Source of the DNA: Brassica napus
Lineage: Eukaryota > Streptophyta > Magnoliopsida > Brassicales > Brassicaceae
DNA: 64,000 bases
Assembly: GCF_020379485.1 (NCBI RefSeq)
Contig: NC_063448.1
Span: 22,963,726-23,027,725, forward strand
Direction: 5' to 3'
Shown here: one piece after another, positions 21,976-34,700 of the stretch
Position numbering within the stretch: position 1 is the first letter of the stretch
Layout of the letters: every line of letters starts with the position of its first letter
Made by a program: the position numbers and the translations under genes
Notes under the pieces: model-generated
The model's input: only the letters and a program-made list of their open reading frames with translations
The model's database searches: none
What the model was told of the DNA's origin: nothing

Positions 21976-24900
21976 CGACGATCGTTTGGAACTGTCGGGG
22001 TTTGAGGAGCAACCTGGCAGTTCGACGCCTAGAGGAGATGTGTCGTGAACATCTCCCGGATTTTCTGTTTCTCCTAGAGACTAAAAACTCTAGTCATCAC
22101 GTTCTAAAACTCTGGAGTTCGTTGGGTTATGACCATTGTTATCTAGTGGATCCAGTGGGACATAATGGAGGTTTAGCCTTGTTTTGGAAGAAGAAGTATG
22201 AGGTTAAGGTCTTGTATGCTTCAGCGAGAATTATTGATGCAGAAGTGATGCTTGGTGTATTGGTGTTTTACATGTCTTTTGTGTACGGAGATCCTGTCCG
22301 TCAGAGTCTTTTGTGTACGGAGATCCTGTCCGTCGACGCCGTGTAACAGTGTGGAATGAGCTAAAAGACATTGGTTTAAACAGGACTGGTGGATGGTTTC
22401 TGGCTGGAGATTTCAACGAGCTCGTGAACAATTCAGAGAAGGTTGGAGGTCCTCCACGACAAGAGAGTTCTTTCTTTGATTTCAGAGCTATGGCTAGGGA
22501 CTGTCGGTTGAAAGAGATCCCGAGCTCAGGGAACCGTCTCTCTTGGGGAGGTGTGAAAGAAATCATGGATAACGGATTGAAGGAGAAGGTGTGGGTCCAA
22601 TGCAGGCTGGATAGAGCCTTTGGCAATGCTGAATGGTTTAGGATCTTTCCTCAGTCCCACACAGTATATCTGGAAAAGACAGGGTCAGATCATAGACCCA
22701 TTTTCACAAGTCTGGCAAACATTGGACAGAGAAGAACTGGCCGTTTCATGTTCGATAAGAGATGGTGCAAGAAGCCAGAAATTACTGAAGTGATCTGTCG
22801 TGGCTGGTGTAGTAACTTCAACTCGGGTCAAGGTTCAGTCTCAGAGAGAATAAAATCATGCAGAAAGGAGCTCTGCAAGTGGAAACGACACGCAAATGTC
22901 AACTCCAGCGTGACAATAAAGAGGCTTAGACGAGAGCTTAAAGTGGAAAAAAGGAAAAGATGCCCTAATCTGGTCATCCTACCGTCCTTACGTCTTGATT
23001 TGGAAAAAGCTTATGATGAGGAAGAAGCTTTTTGGAAACAAAAGTGTAAGAACTCTTGGCTGCAAGTTGGAGATAAAAACACAAAAGTTTTTCATGGTTG
23101 GGTAGAATCGAGAAGAATGAAGATGAAGGTACATTCACTCATAGATACTGCAGGAGTAGAACATTTTTCAGAAGATGAGATGGCGAAGGTGGCAGTAGAT
23201 TACTTTCAAGAACTCTTCCACTCGACAGGATCGGCTGATACGTCCGAACTTCTTGATGGGATGGCTCCAAGAGTTACGGAGAGCATGAACGGAGGTATGA
23301 TCAAACCCATCTCTGATGCAGAGATACGAAGGGCAGTCAAGGATATCAAAAGTGATAGTACCCCTGGCGTCGATGGTATGACTTGCCAGTTTTTCCAAAA
23401 GGTGCGACAGTTTTTTGAAGATGGGCACCTTCCCGTAGACTGGAACTATATAGAGCTATGTCTTTTGCCTAAAGTTCAGAATCCAAACCAGATGAAAGAC
23501 CTCAGGCCTATCAGTCTATGTTCGGTAGTCTACAAGATCGTCTCCAAAGTCCTATGTGATCGTTTGAAGGCTGTTTTACCTCACATTGTCTCTCCAGCTC
23601 AGGGAGCTTTTGTAGCAGGCAGGCTGATCTCTGATAATCTTCTAATAGCGCACGGAATGGTGCATGGACTGCGGACAAACCCGTCTTGCAAATCAGACTT
23701 CATCGCCATCAAAACTGACATGTCGAAAGCATATGACAGAGTTGAATGGGATTTCTTAGAAGCTCTCTTTCTCAAATTGGGCTTTCATCGTCGATGGGTT
23801 TCATGGATCATGCTATGTGTCCGCTCAGTTTCTTACTCTGTGCTACTTAATGGTCAATCCTATGGGCATTTCACTCTGAAAAGAGGAATTAGGCAGGGAG
23901 ATCCTCTCAGCCTTTTTTTCTTCATCTTATGCACGGAGGCTTTGGTTCACACGATGAGTAAGGCGGAGCAGGAAGGTGTGTTAACGGGCATGAAAGTCTC
24001 ACCTAGTTGTCCTACGGTTCAGCATCTTCTTTTTGCAGACGACAGTTTCTTTCTCTGTCGTGCCTCTCTGGCAGAATGTGCAGAATTTCTACGTCGTCTG
24101 AAGCTGTATGGTGATTCTTCTGGCCAGACGATTAACTTCCAGAATTCAGCTATAACTTTTGGAACGGGGATTGACCCTATCATGCTACGTGTACTGGCTG
24201 AGTTTCTCAATATTGAGAAGTAAGGCGGTGATGGCAAGTATCTTAGGCTCCCGGAGTGTTTTAGTGGGTCCAAACAACAACTGCTGGCGTTCACAGGCAA
24301 AAAGATGAGTAAGAGGCTTAAAGGCTGGTTCGCAAAGAAGCTTTCCTTTGGAGGTAAAGAAGTTCTTCTAAAGTCTGTAGCGATGGCCCTTCCTATATAT
24401 GCCATGTCTTGTTTCAGATTGACAAAACACCTTTGTCAGAAGATTATGGGTGCCATGGCAAGTTTCTGGTGGGATGAAAATGATGAGAAGAAAAAGATCC
24501 ACTGGATATCTTGGAAGAAGCTCTGCATCTCCAAAGAGAATGGAGGAATTGGCTTCTGAGATATAGAAGATTTCAATCAAGCTTTGCTAGCCAAACAGGC
24601 ATGTAGGCTGTTAAATGATCCTAACAGTTTGATAGCTCGGATTTATAAAGGAAGGTATTTTGCCTCATCAGATTTCATGAGCTCTGGAAAAGGTTACAGA
24701 CCTTCATATGCTTGGAGAAGCATCCTTTTTGGAAGGGAGTTTCTTAGTAAAGGTCTCATGAAGTCTATTGGTAATGGAAGATCCACTTTTGTATGGTCCC
24801 ATAACTGGATCTTGAATGAGACCCCTCGGAGGCCGATTAATAAGCAACAAGAGATTGATGTTAACCTGTGTGTATCCTCCCTGATAGGTGATGATGGCCA

Positions 24901-26088
24901 ATGGGATGTGAACAAGCTTCAGCTCCTTTTTCCTGAGAATTAAGTGGCTCGTATTCGTCAGCTTCTGGTGGGGGATGTTCCTGATCGCGATATATGGGCT
25001 TACGCACCAAATGGTTCTTATACAGTGAAAAGTGGTTATAAGTTGGCCACTCAAGCTAAAGAAGCGGCTGAGGTACAAGCAATGTCTTTGAAGCCATGAG
25101 TTTTGGAGCTAAAGGGGATCATATGGAAGGTGGCAACTCTACCAAAGATCCGTAACTTCTTATGGCGTGCGGCTTCTGGTGCTTTAGCGGTGGCAGAAAG
25201 ATTGAATACTCGAGGTTTAAACCTTGACTCGCGGTGCAAGATTTGTAAGGTTGCAACAGAGTCGATTGAGCATGTGCTTTTTAAGTGTTCTTTGGCACAA
25301 GAAGCTTGGTCTATTGCTGGTTTTCAATCTCTTCCTCAAGTGGGAAATATATCTGTGACTGACTGCTTATCTGCATACCTCCACATGATGAATGATGTTT
25401 TGATTCCTAAAAAGCAGAGGTTAGCAATCCCGTGGATTCTTTGGACGATATGGAAGAATAGAAACATGCTGCTGTATGCGGAGACGCAGGTATTGATCAT
25501 CATCCAGATTAAACAGGCAATGGAGGAAGCACGCACTTGGCATGAACTCAACAAGAAGGATGTCCCTCTAGAGAATATAGTTGGACTGAATGAAGAAACA
25601 AAGAGATGGGAACCTCCTCTTGCAGGTTACGCTAAATGCAACTTCATGCTAACTGGAGGAATGCTGCTCTTCATTGTGGAGTGGCTTTTATTGTGCGTGA
25701 CCAAAGAGGTAACGTACTTCATCATGCACGTGACGCCATCACTTTCTCTCCAAACAGAATCACTTTTGAGTTGTGGTGTTTAGTCTGGGTATTAAAGAGT
25801 ATGAAAGATCTGGGGTATCAAGAAGTGGTCTTAGCTTCTGACTTTCGGGAGCTTATGGAGGCTGTTCTGAAACCTAAGGATTGGCCTCGCTATCGGTTCT
25901 TTCTATAAGAGATTAACACCTTATGTTCTCTTTTCCGTTCGGTTGCTTTTGAAACAGAATCAGCAACCACTAATCAGATCGCTTATGAAATTGCGAAAAG
26001 TGTCCTCCGTGATGGTCGCCTGCAATTGTATTTGGCGTTAGGAGGTCCTGCATGGCTGCATCAAAAGATCTTAAGAGAAACTATCTAG
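21972..26088 (+). pseudogene. LINE ORF2: endonuclease, reverse transcriptase, RNase H; broken
   Basis: Nicks target DNA and reverse-transcribes element RNA onto it. ATG at 21972 (MTTIVWNCRGLRSN). APE-type endonuclease: NCRG, LLETKNS, then GDFNE and SDHRPIF. Reverse transcriptase from about 23270: TPGVDGMTCQFF, LRPISLCSVVYKIVSKVL, AFVAGRLISDN, KTDMSKAYDRVEWDFL, GIRQGDPLS and the catalytic FADD at 24032-24043. Then a zf-RVT block (KIRNFLWRAASGALAV, CKIC) and an RVT_3-type RNase H (about 25610-26088). Breaks: a 32-bp duplication at 22274-22337 shifts the frame; stops at 24221, 24557, 24941 and 25097; a shift near 25640; a stop at 25906. The family assignment is secure. Confidence 0.95.
22274..22337 (+). 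repeat. 32-bp tandem duplication inside LINE ORF2
   Basis: GTCTTTTGTGTACGGAGATC and the following bases occur twice in a row, starting at 22274 and 22306. As 32 is not a multiple of three, the duplication by itself explains the change from one frame to the next at this point. Confidence 0.95.
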
Positions 26089-26213
26089 ATTAGCTCATAG
26101 ATCTTTATAAGGTTGAGCTTTTTCTATGTGTTTCCCTTGTATCTCCATTTCATAGTTTTTTTTTTGTTCTCCAAACTTGGTTTTATCCATTTGCTAATGC
26201 AGTTAAAAAAAAA
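26089..26213 (+). other. LINE 3' untranslated region and terminal A-run
   Basis: T-rich 3' untranslated stretch (CTTTTTCTATGTGTTTCCC, TTTGTTCTCCAAACTTGG) ending with GCAGTT and a run of nine A before the target duplication at 26214. The A-run is the mark of target-primed reverse transcription. Confidence 0.85.
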
Positions 26214-26226
26214 GAATATAAACGTA

Positions 26227-26949
26227 CACCTTTAACGTATATAAGCTCAAACATTTTTTCATTTTGTAAAAAGATATAATATATAAGCTCAAACATATTC
26301 TACGTAGTCTCGAATAAAAACAATTGATACCCTACCAATATTTTTTTTAAGTCTCATGCAATATTCTTCTGAATTATTTACGGAAATAGACTTCGGAATT
26401 TTTGTTTTTTGTTTTTTTTTTTTGTTTTTTTTTATTCTCTTTTTCTGACTGAATGGTTGTTCTAAGTCTTCCATATGCATTTTCCTTGTTTACATAAGCA
26501 ATTTTTATTTTCGTTTGCAATTGTTAGGACATCATTAGTAGAAATTTCTCAGAAATTCTTTTATCACATATATTGATATCATATTAGAAGAATCTTTCAA
26601 CAGTTTTTAAAACAATATGTGGTAAAAAATTATATTTGAGAAATCACGAGGATAGCCTTTCTCAGAATTTTTGTATCTCTTTTATTGTTTCTCAAAAACA
26701 GGGGTGTTAATTTGTAACTAAGGTGGGGATAGTCGTCTGCACCTTTACCATATCTTTCTCAAAAATAATTTCATGACCCCATTAGAGAGTGAAGCGTACA
26801 CATTACAAAGCTATCGACATCATGTAGGTTCCATTTACATAGATGATTGAGTAAATGGTCAAAAGCTTCTATCATACCTATGCCTCCGCTTTTCGCTCTT
26901 TTTTTTGTTGGAACAAATATTCCAAATGAAACTCATTGCTTGAATTATT
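26227..26949. other. Intergenic, no gene seen
   Basis: AT-rich. A T-rich tract with G interruptions at 26401-26440 and short direct repeats (TATATAAGCTCAAACAT at about 26238 and 26280). Nothing coding. Confidence 0.5.
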
Positions 26950-27079
26950 TTATAACCAAGGGTAAATTTTACTTTTACACTTTCTTTGATACCACTATTC
27001 AACTTTACAATTAATCAAAAGACATTTTCATAAATACCACATTCATTAATGTGTAAAGGACTAAACTAACCTTACCTTA

Positions 27080-27215
27080 TCTTCAACAAGTTTCATCGTC
27101 GTCTTCATCTAGCCTCGTCGTCGACGTCTTTATCCAGCCTCGCCGTCGTCGTCTTCATCCAGTCTCGCCGTCGTCGTCTTCATCGAGATCCATCGTCGTC
27201 TCTGTCGAGATCCAC
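27080..27215. repeat. TCGTCGTCTTCATC-rich tandem repeats
   Basis: Four to five imperfect copies of a roughly 36-bp unit containing TCGTCGTCTTCATC(C/T)AG and CTCGCCG. The right arm of the same element (about 37240-37360) has a comparable repeat on CTCGCCGGAGAACTCG. Both may derive from one low-complexity Ser/Arg-type coding or 5' untranslated stretch. Confidence 0.7.
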
Positions 27216-27898
27216 CTTTGTCTCCATCGAGATCTGTCGCCGTCTCCGTCGATATCCGTCATCACTCTCTCTCACACAGCCAGCAACAAGATATTACGAG
27301 AATCACTCTGTCTTGCGGATCTTCACTCTGTCTTCGCGACGTTCTTGATGGTTTGGGCTGCAGATCTAGTTTGAGAGAGTAGTTTTGTGTGGTTAAAGGT
27401 TCAGATCAATCCTCGTTTGCTCTCATTGGGTTGGAGAACCGGCGAATTGAGGTGCTGTTGGCTTCATAATCGGTGGTTGTGGGCTTGTTGGTAGAGTTAC
27501 ATCACCGGTGTAGGTCATGGGTCTCGTTTAGTTCGTGTTTCTCATGTTTGCAGCCTTAACTAGGATGTTTAGAGTCTGGTGAAGTTGTTTAGTTTAGTTA
27601 AGCTTGGTTGAGGTTGTTGATGCATTGGAAGAGCTTTGTGGAGAGAGTGTGTGGCTGGGTTTCTATCGGTTGCTTGGAAGACTTCTCTAGTCTCGAAATT
27701 GTTTTTTGGTGCAAGGTTACAGGTTAAGCCGGCTCTGATGTGGGGTGGTAATTCTTCCATCGACTCTGGTGCGTCATTTTTCAGATGGTCAATGATGGTG
27801 ACTAGTGCTCGTTTCTCATGCTCTATCCTTCGTTTCTGAATCAAAGTGCTCTTGTTTTCTGCTGTCATGCATTAGTGGTCATAGCTCTTTTAGGAGAT
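27216..27898. other. Left arm of the MULE, GC-richer, origin unknown
   Basis: Clearly richer in G and C than the surroundings, with short open frames but no recognisable protein. Probably captured transcribed host DNA. I could not place start, stop or exon borders. Confidence 0.4.
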
Positions 27899-28429
27899 CA
27901 TGTTTCTTAAGTGATGTGTAGTTTGGATGGTGTCTCTTCACGGTCTTCAGTTACGTTCTCCTTGGTGTGGCTTTTGGTTATGTTCCCTATACCTTGAAGC
28001 TTCTGGGTCCTCCTTGTGGTGATCTCTGGTAATGCTTTGCTGTTCTTCCTTGTTTTGTAGCTTATTTATAAATCTTTATAAAATAAATTGGTTTATGAAT
28101 CATAATAAATGATTTATAAGCCTTTATAAATTATTTTATGGTTTCTTTTAATTTTAGATTACCAAATTCTTTGCATATGTGCAGTTCTCAACTATGGTTT
28201 ACATGAAATCAAATATTTTTATTTTCAAGTACACTAATGCTTATTTACAGTTAATACACACAATTCAGATGCAACAAAAAAGAGAGATAGAGATTGGAAG
28301 AAACATTATAACTATTTATAAATCATTTATAATTGTTTTTAAATCACGAGTGGATAGATAAAATAATAAGCTTTAAGATATTCTTATAGCTCATTGATTA
28401 ACAAAGAAGACACTGAAAGACTCCATTGT

Positions 28430-28703
28430 GCATTGCCAAAATGTAAAGTCCCTGAGTTTGTGAATAATGAACGGTTCCTCTTCTTGGTAAGGTGCTCACA
28501 TCTTCTGCATGTTTGAATCAAATATTGTATTTATTTTACTAATCTACAGCATGATTGATCTACATATGTTAGGAAGATGGGGTAGATATGGCGACTATTC
28601 TTAAGATTGCATATTATTATTGACGTGGGAAGAAACCTGATTACATTTATGATTACACTCTGTCTACTCTCTTTGAGCTCAAAGAGTTTGAACAATCACA
28701 AAG
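28430..28703 (+). pseudogene. Two exon-like pieces of a captured gene (also at +3860 and +7720)
   Basis: Piece one, 28430-28486, reads ALPKCKVPEFVNNERFLFL and ends at a GT donor (GTAAGG). Piece two, 28573-28703, follows an AG acceptor after 86 bp and reads EDGVDMATILKIAYYY, a TGA stop, then RGKKPDYIYDYTLSTLFELK and EFEQSQ to a GTAAGTG donor. The first intron is phase 0 and the frame runs through, which supports real exon origin. The codon content and splice sites stand out from the AT-rich array around them. I do not recognise the protein. The same pieces recur at 32290-32563 and 36150-36423. Confidence 0.5.
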
Positions 28704-28779
28704 GTAAGTGAGTTCAGAGCTTTAACTAAAACAAAACGTTTTGCTTCTGTTACTGTAAGAAAAGACTGAAGTATTATTA

Positions 28780-30420
28780 TCTTTCAGGACTTTATAAAAT
28801 ATTGTTAATCATTTATAGACGTTTAAAAGGTCTATAAATCACTTTTTTAAATGATAATAAATAATATATATGTTTGTAAAAATCTACAAATCATTTGTAA
28901 ATATTTAAAAATCATTTATAAATAATTTATAATGGTTTATAAACCATATATAAGGGTTTATAAATCTCTTATAAAATATTATAAATCATTTATAAGAGTT
29001 TATAAAGAAATTTATTATTTTTTATAAGAAAATGTATAGATTATATATAACGGTTTATAAATATTTTATTAAGACAATTATAAGATTTTATAAAGCACTT
29101 TATAGATCATATATATGGATTTGTAAAACCAATTATGAGGTTCATAAATCTATTTATAATTGGTTATCAAAACAATTTATAAGGCTTTCTAAATATCTTT
29201 TAAAATATAATTCATTTATAAGAGTTTATGAAATCAGTCTATAAGGATATGTATAACAAGCTTGAACTTAGTTTTCTGTAAGGCTATATAACGATTATAA
29301 ATAATTTATAAATGTTTTTGAATCATTTATGAAGATTTATAAATCATTTATAAATTATTTTTAACTTATTTATAAGGGTTTATAAATCATTTATAAAAAT
29401 ATATTTATAAATTAATTTATAATGGCTCATAAGTTGATGTTTCTAAAATCGCTCAAAAAGACTATGCACACAAAAAAGCTTTACAAAACATATACTTTTG
29501 TATCATCCCATGTGAGAAAAGTTATGTGAAAATCTCAATGCATGTTTCCATGCATTTAAACACAATCCTCTGTACGACCATAAGATAAATTAACTATAAC
29601 TCCGTTATCAATATTTTGTTCTAAAAAGATAACACATAAGCACTTTCTAGTTTCTTTGGCATTAGTGCAAGCCAATATGAGCACACGGCAAACATTTATA
29701 ACATTTATAAATCAGTTTATGGACACTTACAAATCGATTTAAAACCATTATAAATCAATTCATAAACACTTATAAATAAGTACATATAACTTTTATAAAT
29801 TAGTTCATAAGCCCTTATAAACCGGTTCACAAACCCTAATAAACATTCATAAACCTTTATACTCGTTTATGATTTGTAAGCCTTTCTAAATATTTATAAC
29901 TAATTTATATACTCTTATAAAATTATTTATAAATTATTATAACTGAATTCTAAGCTCGTTATAAATATTTATAAATATTTATAACCCGTTATAAAATAAT
30001 TTATAAACTCTCATAACTAATTTATAACTCTTATAAATTAATTATAAACATTTATCAACTCTTATAATATTATTTTTAAACGCTTATAAAATTATCAATG
30101 AGCACTTGTAAATGATTTATAAGACTTACTAGATCATTTAAATTTTTTCAAAGGCTTATAAATTATTTATAAGACTCATTTTAAATATTTATAATTGATT
30201 TATAAATCATTACAAAATGATGTATAAACATTTATAGCTGAGTATTAAAATATTTTAAATGATTTAAAACTCTTAAAAATTATTTATAAGCCTTTATAAA
30301 TTCTTATAGCTAATTTATAAATCTTTATAAAATAAGTTATAAACCCTTACAAATTGATTTATGAATCTTTAGAAATGATTTATAAACCTTTATAAATAAT
30401 TTTATGGTTTCTTTTGAATT
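28780..30420. repeat. Dense array of TTTATAAAT-type motif
   Basis: Words such as ATTTATAAAT, GGTTTATAAATC, CATTTATAAG and CTTATAAATTA recur every 12-25 bp over two blocks (28780-29430 and 29690-30420), with a quieter gap of about 260 bp. The spacing is irregular, so it is not a simple satellite. Orientation is largely TTTATAA(A/G) in the first block and CTTATAAA or CCTTATAAA in the second, as if the blocks were inverted. The array is repeated with each 3,860-bp unit (32640-34280; the first block again at 36500-37035). Confidence 0.9.
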
Positions 30421-31279
30421 TAAATTACCCACATCCCTCGCATATGTGCAATTCCCAGCTATTCTGTACTTGAAATCAAACATTTCTAGTTCTACTTTCA
30501 AGTAAATGGATGCTCGTTATTATATCTCTGATAATCAAAATGATTGGTTCATAACCTAAATATATATTAGATTACGCACCAAAAAACTCTTTCATAAAGA
30601 AGCATCTGAATACAATAACTACTAAATATTCCAAGGCCACATGTTCCAGTGCATAACCGGCACTATGAATAGGTATAAACCATGAGTTTGACAGCTACAG
30701 AAGGCACATTGTTAAACTAGGACTAAACCGGACGCACCCAGTTCGTGGCCGGACCAAGCAAACTACAAATTCTCTTTCCAGTGATAAGCATCATCAGTAA
30801 TGTAGTTTCTTAGAGTACGGTTTCTTATAGATAAGCTTGGTACTGAAGGATAGTGACCAACATAGAAACAACTTCAACTATATGCTTGCTTTTGTTCAAC
30901 ATCACACAGCTAGCCCTGCAAAATATTCAAACTCCATAGTTAGACAAAGAAATGTTTAGCAGGATCATGTTTACTTTTGGTGAAAAAGCAAAAGCACGGT
31001 ATCTACCAGTTGAACACCAAACACATGCATTTCTATTACTTCCTGCTAGCATTAAATAAATGAATACATGTCAGAAAAGAGCACAAAGATCAAAATGAAG
31101 TCATGACGCAATTAGCACAACATACCAATCTAGTTCCAACCAAGTCTCTCGCAACCACAATGAAAGCATCCACTAGTGTCTTGACAATGCAGCTGAAATT
31201 TCTATTGTCCTGAATAGTCTCAGAAACTTAGTACTTGGTCCTATAAGCATTTATCATAGTAACTGTCAATCATAAGTAC

Positions 31280-31766
31280 TTACTTCCGAGTTCTTCCCTG
31301 GGACTTACTTAAGACATCGCATAAGCAATCTGAATACCGGCAATGCTTCATGACGGCATGAGCAACAAGGGAAGCCATTGATGAGACTAACTCCCTCACA
31401 AACAAAGACGGGGATGAATCTGCAAATGGGGTACGTAATATTACAAAATTCACGAATGGCTCCAGAAAATTCACATACTCCCACCATCCCCAATCGCTGA
31501 GTACGCATCACAAAGAGTGATACTTGGTGAAGAAGCTCTGCCTACGTCTCCACTCAGCATGAAAGAATCTGCAAAGCAACAACAACGAGGAGAAGCATCA
31601 AAATCTTGTTAATAATATCAATAGTGCCGGCCATTACTAAATAATCAATGCATATATTTTTTTCTTAATCAATTTGAATTGCTATGATCAGGAACGACTA
31701 TGTGTATCACATACCCTCACAAACAGATGATTCTCGGTCGAATTGAACTTCCAATCCCCATGTTTC
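31280..31766 (-). pseudogene. Minus-strand exon-like pieces of a captured gene (also at 35140-35626)
   Basis: On the minus strand, a piece ending [15 protein letters not shown] runs to a GTATGTG donor (near 31714). After an intron, a GTTGCTTTGCAG acceptor (near 31573) opens a second stretch that includes [19 protein letters not shown], then [19 protein letters not shown]. An in-frame stop or shift lies early in it. The first piece continues, at the right border of the element, into the reading frame at 37289-37045. Not recognised as any family. Confidence 0.45.
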
Positions 31767-34700
31767 TTAAGTGATGTGTAGTTTGGATGGTGTCTCTTCA
31801 CGGTCTTCAGTTACGTTCTCCTTGGTGTGGCTTTTGGTTATGTTCCCTATACCTTGAAGCTTCTGGGTCCTCCTTGTGGTGATCTCTGGTAATGCTTTGC
31901 TGTTCTTCCTTGTTTTGTAGCTTATTTATAAATCTTTATAAAATAAATTGGTTTATGAATCATAATAAATGATTTATAAGCCTTTATAAATTATTTTATG
32001 GTTTCTTTTAATTTTAGATTACCAAATTCTTTGCATATGTGCAGTTCTCAACTATGGTTTACATGAAATCAAATATTTTTATTTTCAAGTACACTAATGC
32101 TTATTTACAGTTAATACACACAATTCAGATGCAACAAAAAAGAGAGATAGAGATTGGAAGAAACATTATAACTATTTATAAATCATTTATAATTGTTTTT
32201 AAATCACGAGTGGATAGATAAAATAATAAGCTTTAAGATATTCTTATAGCTCATTGATTAACAAAGAAGACACTGAAAGACTCCATTGTGCATTGCCAAA
32301 ATGTAAAGTCCCTGAGTTTGTGAATAATGAACGGTTCCTCTTCTTGGTAAGGTGCTCACATCTTCTGCATGTTTGAATCAAATATTGTATTTATTTTACT
32401 AATCTACAGCATGATTGATCTACATATGTTAGGAAGATGGGGTAGATATGGCGACTATTCTTAAGATTGCATATTATTATTGACGTGGGAAGAAACCTGA
32501 TTACATTTATGATTACACTCTGTCTACTCTCTTTGAGCTCAAAGAGTTTGAACAATCACAAAGGTAAGTGAGTTCAGAGCTTTAACTAAAACAAAACGTT
32601 TTGCTTCTGTTACTGTAAGAAAAGACTGAAGTATTATTATCTTTCAGGACTTTATAAAATATTGTTAATCATTTATAGACGTTTAAAAGGTCTATAAATC
32701 ACTTTTTTAAATGATAATAAATAATATATATGTTTGTAAAAATCTACAAATCATTTGTAAATATTTAAAAATCATTTATAAATAATTTATAATGGTTTAT
32801 AAACCATATATAAGGGTTTATAAATCTCTTATAAAATATTATAAATCATTTATAAGAGTTTATAAAGAAATTTATTATTTTTTATAAGAAAATGTATAGA
32901 TTATATATAACGGTTTATAAATATTTTATTAAGACAATTATAAGATTTTATAAAGCACTTTATAGATCATATATATGGATTTGTAAAACCAATTATGAGG
33001 TTCATAAATCTATTTATAATTGGTTATCAAAACAATTTATAAGGCTTTCTAAATATCTTTTAAAATATAATTCATTTATAAGAGTTTATGAAATCAGTCT
33101 ATAAGGATATGTATAACAAGCTTGAACTTAGTTTTCTGTAAGGTTATATAACGATTATAAATAATTTATAAATGTTTTTGAATCATTTATGAAGATTTAT
33201 AAATCATTTATAAATTATTTTTAACTTATTTATAAGGGTTTATAAATCATTTATAAAAATATATTTATAAATTAATTTATAATGGCTCATAAGTTGATGT
33301 TTCTAAAATCGCTCAAAAAGACTATGCACACAAAAAAGCTTTACAAAACATATACTTTTGTATCATCCCATGTGAGAAAAGTTATGTGAAAATCTCAATG
33401 CATGTTTCCATGCATTTAAACACAATCCTCTGTACGACCATAAGATAAATTAACTATAACTCCGTTATCAATATTTTGTTCTAAAAAGATAACACATAAG
33501 CACTTTCTAGTTTCTTTGGCATTAGTGCAAGCCAATATGAGCACACGGCAAACATTTATAACATTTATAAATCAGTTTATGGACACTTACAAATCGATTT
33601 AAAACCATTATAAATCAATTCATAAACACTTATAAATAAGTACATATAACTTTTATAAATTAGTTCATAAGCCCTTATAAACCGGTTCACAAACCCTAAT
33701 AAACATTCATAAACCTTTATACTCGTTTATGATTTGTAAGCCTTTCTAAATATTTATAACTAATTTATATACTCTTATAAAATTATTTATAAATTATTAT
33801 AACTGAATTCTAAGCTCTTATAAATGATTTATAAATATTTATAACCCGTTATAAAATAATTTATAAACTCTCATAACTAATTTATAACTCTTATAAATTA
33901 ATTATAAACATTTATCAACTCTTATAATATTATTTTTAAACGCTTATAAAATTATCAATGAGCACTTGTAAATGATTTATAAGACTTACTAGATCATTTA
34001 AATTTTTTCAAAGGCTTATAAATTATTTATAAGACTCATTTTAAATATTTATAATTGATTTATAAATCATTACAAAATGATGTATAAACATTTATAGCTG
34101 AGTATTAAAATATTTTAAATGATTTAAAACTCTTAAAAATTATTTATAAGCCTTTATAAATTCTTATAGCTAATTTATAAATCTTTATAAAATAAGTTAT
34201 AAACCCTTACAAATTGATTTATGAATCTTTAGAAATGATTTATAAACCTTTATAAATAATTTTATGGTTTCTTTTGAATTTAAATTACCCACATCCCTCG
34301 CATATGTGCAATTCCCAGCTATTCTGTACTTGAAATCAAACATTTCTAGTTCTACTTTCAAGTAAATGGATGCTCGTTATTATATCTCTGATAATCAAAA
34401 TGATTGGTTCATAACCTAAATATATATTAGATTACGCACCAAAAAACTCTTTCATAAAGAAGCATCTGAATACAATAACTACTAAATATTCCAAGGCCAC
34501 ATGTTCCAGTGCATAACCGGCACTATGAATAGGTATAAACCATGAGTTTGACAGCTACAGAAGGCACATTGTTAAACTAGGACTAAACCGGACGCACCCA
34601 GTTCGTGGCCGGACCAAGCAAACTACAAATTCTCTTTCCAGTGATAAGCATCATCAGTAATGTAGTTTCTTAGAGTACGGTTTCTTATAGATAAGCTTGG

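Larger units (their letters stand above)
12224..26213 (+). mobile_element. L1-type LINE, full length but split by a CACTA insertion
   Basis: The ends are set by a 13-bp target duplication, GAATATAAATGTA (12211-12223) and GAATATAAACGTA (26214-26226), one mismatch, and by a terminal A-run (26205-26213). Removing the CACTA element and one GCA leaves about 6.0 kb, a normal length for a plant L1. Order: 5' untranslated region, ORF1 with a CCHC knuckle, ORF2 with endonuclease, reverse transcriptase and RNase H. ORF1 and ORF2 overlap by the four bases ATGA at 21972-21975. All frames carry stops or shifts, so the copy is dead. Confidence 0.92.

Noticed and set aside
28179..28361. 60-codon and 70-codon plus-strand frames repeated in each 3,860-bp unit (also 29032-29244)
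   Set aside because: They translate AT-rich motif arrays; the repeats only look conserved because the whole unit is duplicated. No ATG-based coding signal.
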